Of a stretch of DNA of 59,505 bases, positions 40,570-49,453 are shown in pieces (the stretch's first letter is position 1; each line of letters starts with the position of its first letter). This DNA comes from CAZCTO01 sp964501725 (lineage in GTDB: Bacteria > Bacillota > Clostridia > Saccharofermentanales > Saccharofermentanaceae). The position numbers were made by a program, and so were the translations under genes. Below the pieces are notes generated by a model. The model saw nothing but the letters and a program-made list of their open reading frames with translations. It did not search any database and had not been told where the DNA came from. The DNA is taken from contig CAZCTO010000015.1 in NCBI GenBank assembly GCA_964501725.1, forward strand, positions 1 to 59,505. Direction: 5' to 3'.

Positions 40570-41951
40570 AAACCCTTTATGTAGCGGTCAATTGACGCTG
40601 CCGCGGTTTTACCGGCACCCATCGCGAGAATAACCGTTGCCGCGCCGGTGACCGCGTCGCCGCCGGCAAATACGCCCGGGCGCGAGGTTGCCATGGTATC
40701 GTCGGCCACAATGCACCCCCATTTGTTGGTCTCAAGATTGGATGTCGTATTTCGAATCAGCGGGTTCGGAGAGGTTCCGATGGCCATAATGATCGTATCT
40801 ACCTCGAGCGCTTTTTCTGAGCCGCAAACGACGATCGGTCTGCGGCGACCGGATTCATCCGGTACTCCCAGTTCCATATCAACCAGCTCAACGGCGGTCA
40901 CTTCGCCCTGCTCACCGCCCATAATTCGCACGGGAGCACAGAGATTCCGGAAAATGATGCCTTCTTCTTTGGCGTGGTGAACCTCTTCAAGCCTTGCGGG
41001 CATTTCGGATTCCGACCTGCGGTAAACAATATAAACGCTCTCCGCACCAAGACGCTTGGCGGTACGGGCGGCATCCATGGCAACATTTCCGCCTCCGACA
41101 ACCGCTACTTTCTTGCTGTTCCGGATCGGCGTATCGTAACCGTTGTCGTATGCTTTCATCAGGTTGGAGCGGGTAAGAAATTCATTTGCGGAGTAAACCC
41201 CGATGAGTGATTCTCCCTCGATATTCATGAAGGAGGGAAATCCTGCTCCGGTTCCGATAAAGACCGCCTCAAATCCTTCCTCGAAAAGCTCATCAATGGA
41301 AAGCACTCTGCCGATGACCATATTGGTCATAATTTTGACTCCCTTGCGCTGCAGACTGTCAATCTCTTTCTGCACAATCGCTTTCGGAAGACGAAATTCG
41401 GGTATCCCGTAGACCAAAACACCGCCGGCCTTATGAAAAGCTTCAAATATAGTAACCTCATATCCAAGCTGTGCCAGATCGCCGGCACAAGTGAGGCCGG
41501 ATGGGCCGGATCCGATCACCGCGACCTTGTGACCGTTCGGAGCAACGGGTTCGGATTTATCCGAAGCATTCTGAAGGTGGTAGTCCGCCGCAAATCTTTC
41601 CAGACGTCCGATGGCAACCGGTTCTCCTTTGATTGCGCGGACGCATTTCTCTTCACACTGTGTTTCCTGCGGACAGACGCGACCGCAGACGGCAGGCAGA
41701 CAGTTTGTGGTTAACAGAATCTGATAAGCCTCTTCGAAATCACCGGACGCGATCTTTGCGATAAATTCAGGAATACGAACATTAACGGGGCAACCGGCTA
41801 CACAAGGTTTGTTCTTGCATGAAAGACAACGTAATGCCTCTTCCTTCGCCATTTCCTCCGTATAACCCAGCGAGACTTCCTCAAAATTTTTATTCCTGAT
41901 TTGCGGGTCCTGTTCGGGCATCGGTACTTTTTTCAGTGACATATTCGGCAT
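40566..41951 (-). CDS. nfnB: NADPH-binding large subunit, NfnB/GltA-like
   Basis: A 461-residue flavoprotein usually annotated as the small subunit of glutamate synthase. N-terminal cysteines for two [4Fe-4S] clusters (CLSCKNKPCVAGCP; VCGRVCPQETQCEEKC), a FAD loop VIGSGPSGLTCAGDLAQLGYEVTIFEA type segment, an NADPH loop VVGGGNVAMDAARTA and TGAATVILAMGAGKTAA at the end. Together with the adjoining flavin subunit it matches NfnAB, the reduced ferredoxin:NADP oxidoreductase that bifurcates electrons. A sulfide dehydrogenase (SudAB) role is the main alternative. GGAGGG precedes the start; a longer frame to 41999 overlaps nfnA. Confidence 0.88.
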   Translation of the reverse strand: MPNMSLKKVPMPEQDPQIRNKNFEEVSLGYTEEMAKEEALRCLSCKNKPCVAGCPVNVRIPEFIAKIASGDFEEAYQILLTTNCLPAVCGRVCPQETQCEEKCVRAIKGEPVAIGRLERFAADYHLQNASDKSEPVAPNGHKVAVIGSGPSGLTCAGDLAQLGYEVTIFEAFHKAGGVLVYGIPEFRLPKAIVQKEIDSLQRKGVKIMTNMVIGRVLSIDELFEEGFEAVFIGTGAGFPSFMNIEGESLIGVYSANEFLTRSNLMKAYDNGYDTPIRNSKKVAVVGGGNVAMDAARTAKRLGAESVYIVYRRSESEMPARLEEVHHAKEEGIIFRNLCAPVRIMGGEQGEVTAVELVDMELGVPDESGRRRPIVVCGSEKALEVDTIIMAIGTSPNPLIRNTTSNLETNKWGCIVADDTMATSRPGVFAGGDAVTGAATVILAMGAGKTAAASIDRYIKGL

Positions 41952-41952
41952 G

Positions 41953-42792
41953 TTATTTGCCCTCCAATCCGATTCGGCAGGCATGATCCGAAGCTTCAAG
42001 TTCCTGCTTCCGATAATACGTATTTCTGCGCATCAATTCATCAAAATCAACCATGTGTCCGTCGAAATCCGGTCCGTCAACACAGGCAAATTTGACTTGA
42101 CCGCCAACGGTCACGCGGCATCCGCCGCACATTCCCGTTCCGTCGATCATGATCGGATTCAGGCTTACCAGTGTCTTTATTCCATATTTTGCAGTCAGCT
42201 CGCTGACCATCTTCATCATGATAACCGGTCCGATCGCAATGACCAGATCATATCCGGCGCCGCTCTCGATTCGCTCCCGCAACAAATCGGTTACGAAACC
42301 CTTCTTGCCGTATGAACCGTCATCCGTTGCCAGAAAAAGCTCATCGGAAACGGCACGCATTTCTTCCTCAAGAATGACGATATCCTTGTTTCTGAAACCG
42401 GCAATCATATCCACATGGGCTCCCAGAAGATGAAGCGCTTTAGCGGAAGGGTAGGCAATCGCGCTGCCGACGCCGCCGCCGATGACGCAGACCTTCGAGT
42501 ATCCGTCGAGCTCGGTTGCTTTGCCGAGCGGCCCGACAAAATCAAGAATTTCATCGCCCTCTTCCTTCTGGGCAAGAAGCTTGGTCGATTTGCCGACAGC
42601 CTGAAAAATAATGGTAACCGTGCCTTTATCGCGATCAAAATCAGCAATGGTCAGCGGAATACGTTCACCAAATTCGTCGACCCGAAAAATGATAAACTGT
42701 CCGGCACGGGCTTTCCGTGCGATATATGGCGCCTCAACCTCCATCAACGTTACGAAAGGGTTGAGAATTCTTTTGGATACAATTTTGAACAT
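41953..42792 (-). CDS. nfnA: Ferredoxin-NADP reductase subunit, NfnA-like
   Basis: The 279-residue flavoprotein has a FAD domain (RIPLTIADF), an NAD domain with CVIGGGVGSAIAYP, and a C-terminal [2Fe-2S] site in GMCGGCRVTVGG and the later FACVDGPDFDGH. This is the layout of NfnA and of the SudB/GltB-like reductases. The start at 42792 gives the family N-terminus MFKIVSKRILNP. Only one base separates its stop from the nfnB start. The pair shuttles electrons between NADH, ferredoxin and NADPH in anaerobes. Confidence 0.88.
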   Translation of the reverse strand: MFKIVSKRILNPFVTLMEVEAPYIARKARAGQFIIFRVDEFGERIPLTIADFDRDKGTVTIIFQAVGKSTKLLAQKEEGDEILDFVGPLGKATELDGYSKVCVIGGGVGSAIAYPSAKALHLLGAHVDMIAGFRNKDIVILEEEMRAVSDELFLATDDGSYGKKGFVTDLLRERIESGAGYDLVIAIGPVIMMKMVSELTAKYGIKTLVSLNPIMIDGTGMCGGCRVTVGGQVKFACVDGPDFDGHMVDFDELMRRNTYYRKQELEASDHACRIGLEGK

Positions 42793-42868
42793 GGTTGATC
42801 CTTTCCGGCCGGAAAATGCCTTGTGTATACGCACCTCTTTGATGGGTGCGCCATATCCACATGCATAG

Positions 42869-42898
42869 GTTATATCATTTTTTACGAGCAATAATCAA
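42869..42898 (-). promoter_or_regulatory. Promoter of the nfnAB operon
   Basis: Minus strand TTGATT (42898-42893) and TATAAC (42874-42869) are 18 bases apart, with a TGA extension before the -10. Confidence 0.55.
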
Positions 42899-42917
42899 GG
42901 AAATAAGCACTTGTGCA

Positions 42918-43730
42918 TTATATATACTGTTCAGGGTGATCCAAAAAGTGTTCAATCGACCGGAGAACCCCGTTATTGCGGTTGGACGGTGCCCGAAAAG
43001 CAGCATGACGGAAGAGCTCGGGGTGTGAATTATCCATGGCAAAACTGAATTTTGCACTCATCAGCATTTCGGAATCGTTCAGAAAATCACCAAAAGCGGC
43101 CGTCTCCGAGCGCGACACCCCGAGATAGCTTTGGATTGCCCGAAGTCCGGCCCCCTTGTTATTTCCGGCAAGCGAAATATCGAGCCAGATCTCTCCGGAC
43201 ACCTTGATGTCAAAATGCCCGTCAAGCGCAGAGAACAACGAATGCACATACTTCTCGGTGCCGCGAAAGTCACAGACCGAAAAATTCAGTATTTCATCCC
43301 GGACATCACTGAAAGAGTCAATGATTTTAAGCTCTGAAAAATAAGCGGGCATCTCCGCAAGATAGCTGTCAATGTTGCGGGAAAGCGGCTTTTCGATGTA
43401 AGCGGACTTAACTCCGGATGCAATGAATAACCCATCCTTGAGAGTTCGCCCGATGGCGATGACAGCGTCCATATCTGTTTTTTCAAAAGCCCTGCAATAA
43501 ATAACTTCATCATGAAATTTTACCAGAGCACCGTTATTGGACATGCAAATCATTCTGTGGAGTTCCTTGCCGAAGCAGTCAGCCAGATTCACATACTGGC
43601 GTCCGCTTGCTGCGGCAAAACATATCCCCCGCTCCGCAAGCCTGTCCAGCAAATGATGAAAACCTTTGGGGAGGCGACTGTTTTCGTCGAGCAGCGTCCC
43701 GTCCATGTCAGAAGCGATCAATTTGATCAT
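42918..43730 (-). CDS. HAD-superfamily Cof-type phosphatase
   Basis: A 270-residue phosphatase with all HAD motifs: DMDGTLLDENS with the nucleophile Asp, SGRQY, a lysine in GNNKGAGLRAI, and AFGDFLNDSEML. The C2B cap is typical of the Cof/YidA subfamily that dephosphorylates sugar phosphates or flavin nucleotides. The start at 43730 has GGAAGG upstream. A longer frame to 43820 is not supported. Confidence 0.9.
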   Translation of the reverse strand: MIKLIASDMDGTLLDENSRLPKGFHHLLDRLAERGICFAAASGRQYVNLADCFGKELHRMICMSNNGALVKFHDEVIYCRAFEKTDMDAVIAIGRTLKDGLFIASGVKSAYIEKPLSRNIDSYLAEMPAYFSELKIIDSFSDVRDEILNFSVCDFRGTEKYVHSLFSALDGHFDIKVSGEIWLDISLAGNNKGAGLRAIQSYLGVSRSETAAFGDFLNDSEMLMSAKFSFAMDNSHPELFRHAAFRAPSNRNNGVLRSIEHFLDHPEQYI

Positions 43731-43904
43731 AATAAACCCTTCCTTACCGTGAGTGTACGGCAGGTTTATTATAAACATAACGGCGGGCAGAATGGGTTGC
43801 TTTTTGCCGGCTGTCTGCATTTTTCTTTTTTAATCAGCAAAATAGGAATACATTGATAATCAAAAAATCTTTCCGAAAATGTAGAAAAGCAAATCAATAT
43901 TAGA

Positions 43905-43910
43905 TATAAT
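43905..43910 (+). promoter_or_regulatory. Candidate -10 box of the GGDEF-EAL gene
   Basis: TATAAT in an AT-rich stretch 65 bases before the start. No convincing -35. Confidence 0.4.
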
Positions 43911-43974
43911 CAAAAAGGCGGGCCATTTGACAAAATCATCAGGTCCGGGCGGAAACGCCTGTGTGGGAGGCCGA

Positions 43975-45585
43975 ATGGAGAAAAGAAGAAAATATAACCT
44001 GAGAATGATTGTATTTTCGCTTTTGGCCTTACCGGCGATCTGTTCTGCCGGCTTTTCCGATTTCCCCGGGCGGTCACTTTATACATCCATTCCAAGCTCA
44101 GGAAACATATATCGCGGCGCTCTCTTAATTTCGCTTGCAGCTGCCGGTGCATCCGCCATTTTGATCGCTATTTTTCTTCGCGAAAACAGAAAACTGCGAA
44201 GGACCCAACAAGAACTGGTCCGCAGTAAGGCCGAGTTATATGAATCCGCATACAAAGATTCGCTGACCGGACTTCCGAACCGGTCCCACTTTTTCAATAC
44301 TCTGGCCGAGATTGCCAAGGCGATCCGGGTTGACGGAGCGTCATTACCGCAAGGCCAAAGCCTGCCGGTTGAAGAGGTGGCGGTTGTATATGTGGATATC
44401 GATGATTTCAAACTGATTAACGAGGCGCGGGGGCATCAGAACGGTGACCTTCTCTTAAAAATGATTGCCAAGGATTTGCTTGATATCGCGGCCGGGGAAA
44501 AGGACGTATACATTGCAAGAATCGGCGGGGACGAGTTTGTCGCGATGGTTCAGAATCCAATGAGCCGGAAATTTACCGAGGATCTGGCAGCAAAAATCCA
44601 AGAGGTTTTCTGCAAAAAATACTGTCTTGACGATTGCAATATCTACCCGACGGCATCCATCGGTATCGCAAGATTTCCGCAGGATACAACAGATGTATTT
44701 GATCTTGTGATCAACGCGGATATGGCGCTGTACGAGGCGAAAAGAGACGGTAAGAACAGATACACCTTCTATGATCCCACAATGAATGAAATCATGAAAG
44801 AAACAACTCATATTCAGAATATGGTTCCGGATGCACTTCAGAACGGTCAGTTTTTCCTGGTGTATCAACCACAGATTGACTACACAAATCATAAATTAAT
44901 CGGGTACGAGGCACTGCTTCGCTGGATGGTTCCGGATGAGGGCATTATTATGCCTTCACAGTTTATCCCCGTCATCGAGAAAACGGGGCAGATCCTGTCT
45001 GTCGGCAAATGGGTGTTTGAGACCGCTTGCATTTTTGCAAAGCGTATTAACGAGACCTCGGAAGAACCCATCATTATCTCAGTCAATATTTCACCTGTTC
45101 AACTCGTGCAAAAAGACTTTTTTGACTCTCTGGTGGATATCATCGGCAAAACCAATGTGCGCCCTTCCTGGATCGGACTTGAGATCACGGAGACAACTCT
45201 GATCACTTCGCTGAAGCAAAACGCAGATGTCCTGTCATTGTTGCAGCAGATGGGGTTTCATGTGTATCTCGACGATTTCGGGACCGGTTACTCATCCATA
45301 CACTATCTTCGCGAGCTCCCCATCGAGACAGTCAAGATCGACCAGACTTTTGTAAATGCGGTTGGCGAATCCGATGATGATGATGATCTGTTACGACTGA
45401 TTATTCATGTAGCCCATCTGTTAAAAATCAATGTCATGGCGGAGGGTGTCGAGACGATGGAGCAATTGGACTTTCTTGAAGAGAATAACTGTGACACATG
45501 CCAAGGATACCTCTTCGGGATGCCCGTCACTGAAGAAGAAGTATTCAGTAAGCAAGGCTACCCTGATCTAAGATATCGGAGATAG
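43975..45585 (+). CDS. Membrane-bound GGDEF-EAL cyclic-di-GMP enzyme
   Basis: The 536-residue protein has two N-terminal spans (about 11-27 and 48-68), a short coil, a GGDEF domain with intact Gly184-Gly185-Asp186-Glu187-Phe188, and an EAL domain with Glu312-Ala-Leu. DDFGTGYSS, VKIDQTFV and AEGVET further on are complete, so both synthesis and breakdown of cyclic di-GMP are possible. The ATG at 43975 has GGGAGG upstream; a TTG at 43927 is less likely. It precedes the envelope transport block but is separated from it by a terminator. Confidence 0.93.
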   Translation: MEKRRKYNLRMIVFSLLALPAICSAGFSDFPGRSLYTSIPSSGNIYRGALLISLAAAGASAILIAIFLRENRKLRRTQQELVRSKAELYESAYKDSLTGLPNRSHFFNTLAEIAKAIRVDGASLPQGQSLPVEEVAVVYVDIDDFKLINEARGHQNGDLLLKMIAKDLLDIAAGEKDVYIARIGGDEFVAMVQNPMSRKFTEDLAAKIQEVFCKKYCLDDCNIYPTASIGIARFPQDTTDVFDLVINADMALYEAKRDGKNRYTFYDPTMNEIMKETTHIQNMVPDALQNGQFFLVYQPQIDYTNHKLIGYEALLRWMVPDEGIIMPSQFIPVIEKTGQILSVGKWVFETACIFAKRINETSEEPIIISVNISPVQLVQKDFFDSLVDIIGKTNVRPSWIGLEITETTLITSLKQNADVLSLLQQMGFHVYLDDFGTGYSSIHYLRELPIETVKIDQTFVNAVGESDDDDDLLRLIIHVAHLLKINVMAEGVETMEQLDFLEENNCDTCQGYLFGMPVTEEEVFSKQGYPDLRYRR

Positions 45586-45970
45586 AACCCCGGGTTGGCG
45601 GATTTGCTTTCAAGTCCCGCCCTGTATTATATCGGTACTCTGTCGGGTACCGGTTTTTTTTAGCAAAAACGGCATGAAACGCAACAAAACGAGTCATCGA
45701 TTCGTCTACATTATGCTTGGAGATATTTGCGACAGCGGGTATAATGCCCCAATGAATTTCAAGCAAAGAAATCCGCAGTGAATTCATGGTAAGGAATGAA
45801 GAAACCGGGAAAATGTGATACATCAGTTATATTATTACTTTCGAAAGAAGAATGTTGGGAATCAAGAAAATCATAGGCAAAAGCGCAAACTTAGTATACA
45901 ATATTGGGAGCAAATGACAATTGCTAATTAGATAAATAATAGCCGACATTCAGGCGGGAGAGGTACGAAT
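45586..45970 (+). other. 385-base non-coding gap with terminator and weak promoter
   Basis: The first part holds the GGDEF-EAL terminator. The remainder is AT-rich. TATACA/TACAAT at 45895-45902 could be a -10 box for the next gene, with no clear -35. I see no further gene or RNA fold. Confidence 0.4.
45633..45661 (+). terminator. Terminator of the GGDEF-EAL gene
   Basis: CGGTAC / GTACCG stem (45633-45638 / 45647-45652) with an 8-base loop and a run of eight T. Confidence 0.85.
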
Positions 45971-48505
45971 ATGAACACAACACTACGAAGAGTCATGTCC
46001 TTTTTACTGGCAGCAACGATGCTTATATCGCTTACGGCATGCAAGCAAAAGAAGAAGGACACCGGGATTAAGGTTCTGGAGACCGATCCTTATTATTCTG
46101 TGAAAGAGATCGAGATTTACAAAGCCGAGAATATTAACGATACAGTTTATGTGAATAGTGTTCTCGATCTTGGAGACAAAATAGGTATTCAAGTGGAGAT
46201 CTATAAGTACAGCGATGAATACTATGAAGAGTATCCGATGTATACCGATGATGTTGTATACGAGGAACCCGTAAATGAACCAATTAGTGAAGAGACCGTG
46301 GAAGATGACGTTGCGGGGGATGAGGAAGCCGGTGAAACGACAGTTGCCGATGAGACCGTTCCTTCAGAACCCATAGAGGAGCCGATTATTGATGACGGTT
46401 CCTACAATGATATGTATCAGCGTTTATTTCTGATGTATGATTTGGACGGAAACAGAGTGGGTGAGTTCGACTTGAATGACGTACTGACCCAGAATGATTA
46501 TGTGATGAGTCTCAAGGCTGACGCACAAGGAAATCTGCTCATGATCGTAAGCAGTTATGATCCGGTTACATGGGCCCAAAACTACTCTATTTTGACGCTG
46601 GATATGACAGGTAAAGAAGTCAAACCAAGAGTCCCTTTTAAATTTGATACGGGCAGTTGGCCGGGCGCTTTCATTTTTGACAGTGAAGGAAATATATACG
46701 TGTCGACATATGGTGAGATGATGGACAGTGGCTCGTATATTACCGTTTATGACAGCACCGGAAAGAAGATTTTTGATGTCGAAGTGGATAGCATGGGCGA
46801 CGCCATGTATATAATTGACGGTGTCGTATACGTTGCCTCATACGGAAAAGGAGAAGAAATTGCATACAACTTCTATCCGATTGACACTCAAACCAAGAAG
46901 CTGGGTGAGCCGATTGATATGACGGATATAGCTATGGGTCAACCGACATTTACCGAAGATGGAATTTACATCCAGAAAACCGGCGGCGTTTATACTTATG
47001 ATATGGCGACGAGCGAAGAGACAAAAATACTCTCTTGGAATGATACGGATCTTGATCTTTCCACCTATTCCTATGGATCAATGATTCCTGTTTCCAAGGA
47101 GAAAATGATTATTGTCGCTCAGAACTACTACTACTATGCAGAGGAGAACGGTACTGAGCCGACTCCGATTAAAATGGCCATCCTTACAAAGGAAGCGACC
47201 AACCCGAACGTCGGGAAAGAGTTTCTCGTGATTGCCGGAGTGGAGATATTCAGTGACACCGCGATTACATCACAAATTTATAAATTCAATAAAACAAGTA
47301 CGGATTATCGTGCAATAATCAAAGATTACGGCGAAGACTTCAATTATATGGAATACGCCAACGATCCGGATCTGAATGCCTACAGCAAAGCATACGCTGC
47401 TTTGGTAGATGACCTCTACCTTGATATGATCGACGGAGAAGGCCCGGACATCATCTTTACCAGCTACGGCATGAGTTCGCTCGAACTTTTCGAAGCGAAA
47501 GGATTGCTCGCAGACTTGTATGCATTGGGGAAAAAAGACGGAGCCTTTAACAAAGCTGATTATGTTCAAAGTATCCTCTCTGTTTATGAGAACGACGGGA
47601 AATTGTATCAGTTCCCGCTGAACTTTCACCTTCAGGGATTGGTTGGACCGGTTCGTCTGATCGGAGAGCGGTCGGGATGGACTGTCGAACAGTTCAGTGA
47701 AATGGTTAATTCTCTCCCGGAGGGCGTGCTGCCGCTTGTAAACGTTACTCAATCCATGCTGCTTAGCGAGTGCCTGCGTGCCTCCATGGGCTCCTTTGTG
47801 AATTATAAAAAGAATGAGGTCAATTTTGACACTGATGAGTTTTACAAATTACTGGATCTCGCTAAAACCTACGGGGGCGACGACGATGCAACGCAGAATA
47901 TTCCGGAGGGCGGTGTATATTACGAGAATGGAGACGGCTCATACTATGTTGATCCGTATGAATTGATGAGAACCGGTAAATTAGCACTGACGGAAGCCTA
48001 TGTTTACGGGCCTGAATCGGTTGCCCAGTTCCGTTTTGATTTCGGAGAGAACGTCAGTTTCGTCGGCTATCCGTCCGCGAATAAGAGCGGCTTATCCTGC
48101 AGTGTCAGTCAGTCCTTTGCAATATCCGCGGAGTCTCCCAATCAGGATGCGGCATGGGATTTCATGAAAACATTTCTCGGTGAGGAGTACCAGACTTCCT
48201 CATACTACGGTATACCGGTGCTGCAAGTTGCTTTGGACAAGCAAATTGATCGTGCGCTTCACCCGGTTATGCCGGACGGCTCGCCGATGCCAAGAGATTA
48301 TTACGGTTATGAACTTACGCAAGAAGACGCCGATAACTATATGAAACTGATCAATGCGGTTTCCTCCAAGACCGAGGGTGACGAGCAAATTCTGGCGATC
48401 GTTCTTGAGGAAGTTCCCGCGTATTTTAACGGACAGAAGACAGAAAAAGACGTTTCTGCAATCATTCAGAACCGCGTTAAGACCTTCGTGAGTGAAAAAT
48501 CATAA
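45971..48505 (+). CDS. Large solute-binding lipoprotein with propeller-like N-terminal half
   Basis: The 844-residue lipoprotein has the cleavage site SLTAC (Cys24). An acidic linker rich in Glu/Pro/Val follows at about 80-135. Next comes a repeated strand pattern (about 150-430) with LDGNRVGEFDL, SEGNIYVSTYGE and DGIYIQKTGGVYTYD, which looks like a beta propeller. The C-terminal half (about 430-844) is a family-1 type binding protein, with DGEGPDIIF, YENDGKLYQFPLNF and the ISAESPNQDAAWDFMKTF helix. Usual binding proteins have about 430 residues, so this is double size. It lies 24 bases before the first permease gene, so it should feed a membrane transporter. The ligand is unknown. Confidence 0.85.
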   Translation: MNTTLRRVMSFLLAATMLISLTACKQKKKDTGIKVLETDPYYSVKEIEIYKAENINDTVYVNSVLDLGDKIGIQVEIYKYSDEYYEEYPMYTDDVVYEEPVNEPISEETVEDDVAGDEEAGETTVADETVPSEPIEEPIIDDGSYNDMYQRLFLMYDLDGNRVGEFDLNDVLTQNDYVMSLKADAQGNLLMIVSSYDPVTWAQNYSILTLDMTGKEVKPRVPFKFDTGSWPGAFIFDSEGNIYVSTYGEMMDSGSYITVYDSTGKKIFDVEVDSMGDAMYIIDGVVYVASYGKGEEIAYNFYPIDTQTKKLGEPIDMTDIAMGQPTFTEDGIYIQKTGGVYTYDMATSEETKILSWNDTDLDLSTYSYGSMIPVSKEKMIIVAQNYYYYAEENGTEPTPIKMAILTKEATNPNVGKEFLVIAGVEIFSDTAITSQIYKFNKTSTDYRAIIKDYGEDFNYMEYANDPDLNAYSKAYAALVDDLYLDMIDGEGPDIIFTSYGMSSLELFEAKGLLADLYALGKKDGAFNKADYVQSILSVYENDGKLYQFPLNFHLQGLVGPVRLIGERSGWTVEQFSEMVNSLPEGVLPLVNVTQSMLLSECLRASMGSFVNYKKNEVNFDTDEFYKLLDLAKTYGGDDDATQNIPEGGVYYENGDGSYYVDPYELMRTGKLALTEAYVYGPESVAQFRFDFGENVSFVGYPSANKSGLSCSVSQSFAISAESPNQDAAWDFMKTFLGEEYQTSSYYGIPVLQVALDKQIDRALHPVMPDGSPMPRDYYGYELTQEDADNYMKLINAVSSKTEGDEQILAIVLEEVPAYFNGQKTEKDVSAIIQNRVKTFVSEKS

Positions 48506-48528
48506 TTGAACGAAAGGCAGATTTAAGA

Positions 48529-49452
48529 ATGTCGGCTCCCGAGTATAAGCCTGAAGCAGCGAAAGCCAGGCGGGTCAAGTGGCAGCGAACCCGGAGAATA
48601 AAGGAAGGACTTTTGTTCTCCGGGTATCTTGCGCCAAGCGTTCTCGGTGTTACTCTCTTTTTTTTCGCGCCGCTTGTTGTGATCGCGATCAACTCTTTTC
48701 AAAGAAGTGCCACGAACACAGAGTTTGTCGGAATGCGAAACTACGAGAGGGTCATCAGTAACGAAGCGTTCCTGACCGCCGGAAAAAACACGCTGATGTT
48801 TTCGCTGCTTGCGGTTCCTCTTTCGGTGGTTCTTGCGCTGCTTTTAGCATTGCTTCTGAATACAAAAGTGCCCGGAAGAAGTACATTTCGAAGTGTACTC
48901 CTTAACCCGATGATGGTACCGGTAGCATCCGTTGTATTAATCTGGCAGGTGCTCTTCAGTTTCAACGGCACGGTAAATACCTATCTTGCGCCGTTCGGAA
49001 TCGACAAGGTGGATTGGATGAAATCCGAATGGAGTCGTATTGTAATTCTTTTGCTGTTTGTTTGGAAAACGCTCGGATATAACATGGTCTTGTTCCTTTC
49101 CGCACTGAATAACGTACCCCAGGAACTGATTGACTCTTCTAAAATTGACGGTGCCGGCAGCGGCAAACGTTTTTTCAACATCAATCTGATCTATCTTTAC
49201 CCGACGATTTTTTTTGTAGGGATTATGTCACTGATCAGTTCATTTAAGATATTCCGCGAAGTGTACCTGCTGACGGGAGATTATCCGTTCGACGTCCTCT
49301 ATATGCTTCAGCACTTCATGAACAATTCATTCAGAAATCTTGATTATCAGAAATTGACAGCTGCCGCGATAATCATGGCACTGACCATGATTGCGATTGT
49401 GGGCGTACTATTCCTTGCCGAGTTCAAACTCGGAAGAGAAGTGGAGGAGTAG
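48529..49452 (+). CDS. Sugar-type ABC transporter permease, MalF/UgpA-like
   Basis: The 307-residue membrane protein has about six spans and the EAA loop in the form LIDSSKIDGAGSGKRFFNINLIYLYP, which contacts the ATPase in this family. It starts with a basic cytoplasmic tail. It is followed after one base by the second permease. Such permeases work as pairs with a MsmK-type ATPase, often encoded elsewhere in Bacillota. Confidence 0.92.
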   Translation: MSAPEYKPEAAKARRVKWQRTRRIKEGLLFSGYLAPSVLGVTLFFFAPLVVIAINSFQRSATNTEFVGMRNYERVISNEAFLTAGKNTLMFSLLAVPLSVVLALLLALLLNTKVPGRSTFRSVLLNPMMVPVASVVLIWQVLFSFNGTVNTYLAPFGIDKVDWMKSEWSRIVILLLFVWKTLGYNMVLFLSALNNVPQELIDSSKIDGAGSGKRFFNINLIYLYPTIFFVGIMSLISSFKIFREVYLLTGDYPFDVLYMLQHFMNNSFRNLDYQKLTAAAIIMALTMIAIVGVLFLAEFKLGREVEE

Positions 49453-49453
49453 T

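Noticed and set aside
45545..45823. Minus-strand open frame of 92 codons after the GGDEF-EAL gene
   Set aside because: It overlaps the end of that gene and its terminator, has no ribosome binding site and no family resemblance.
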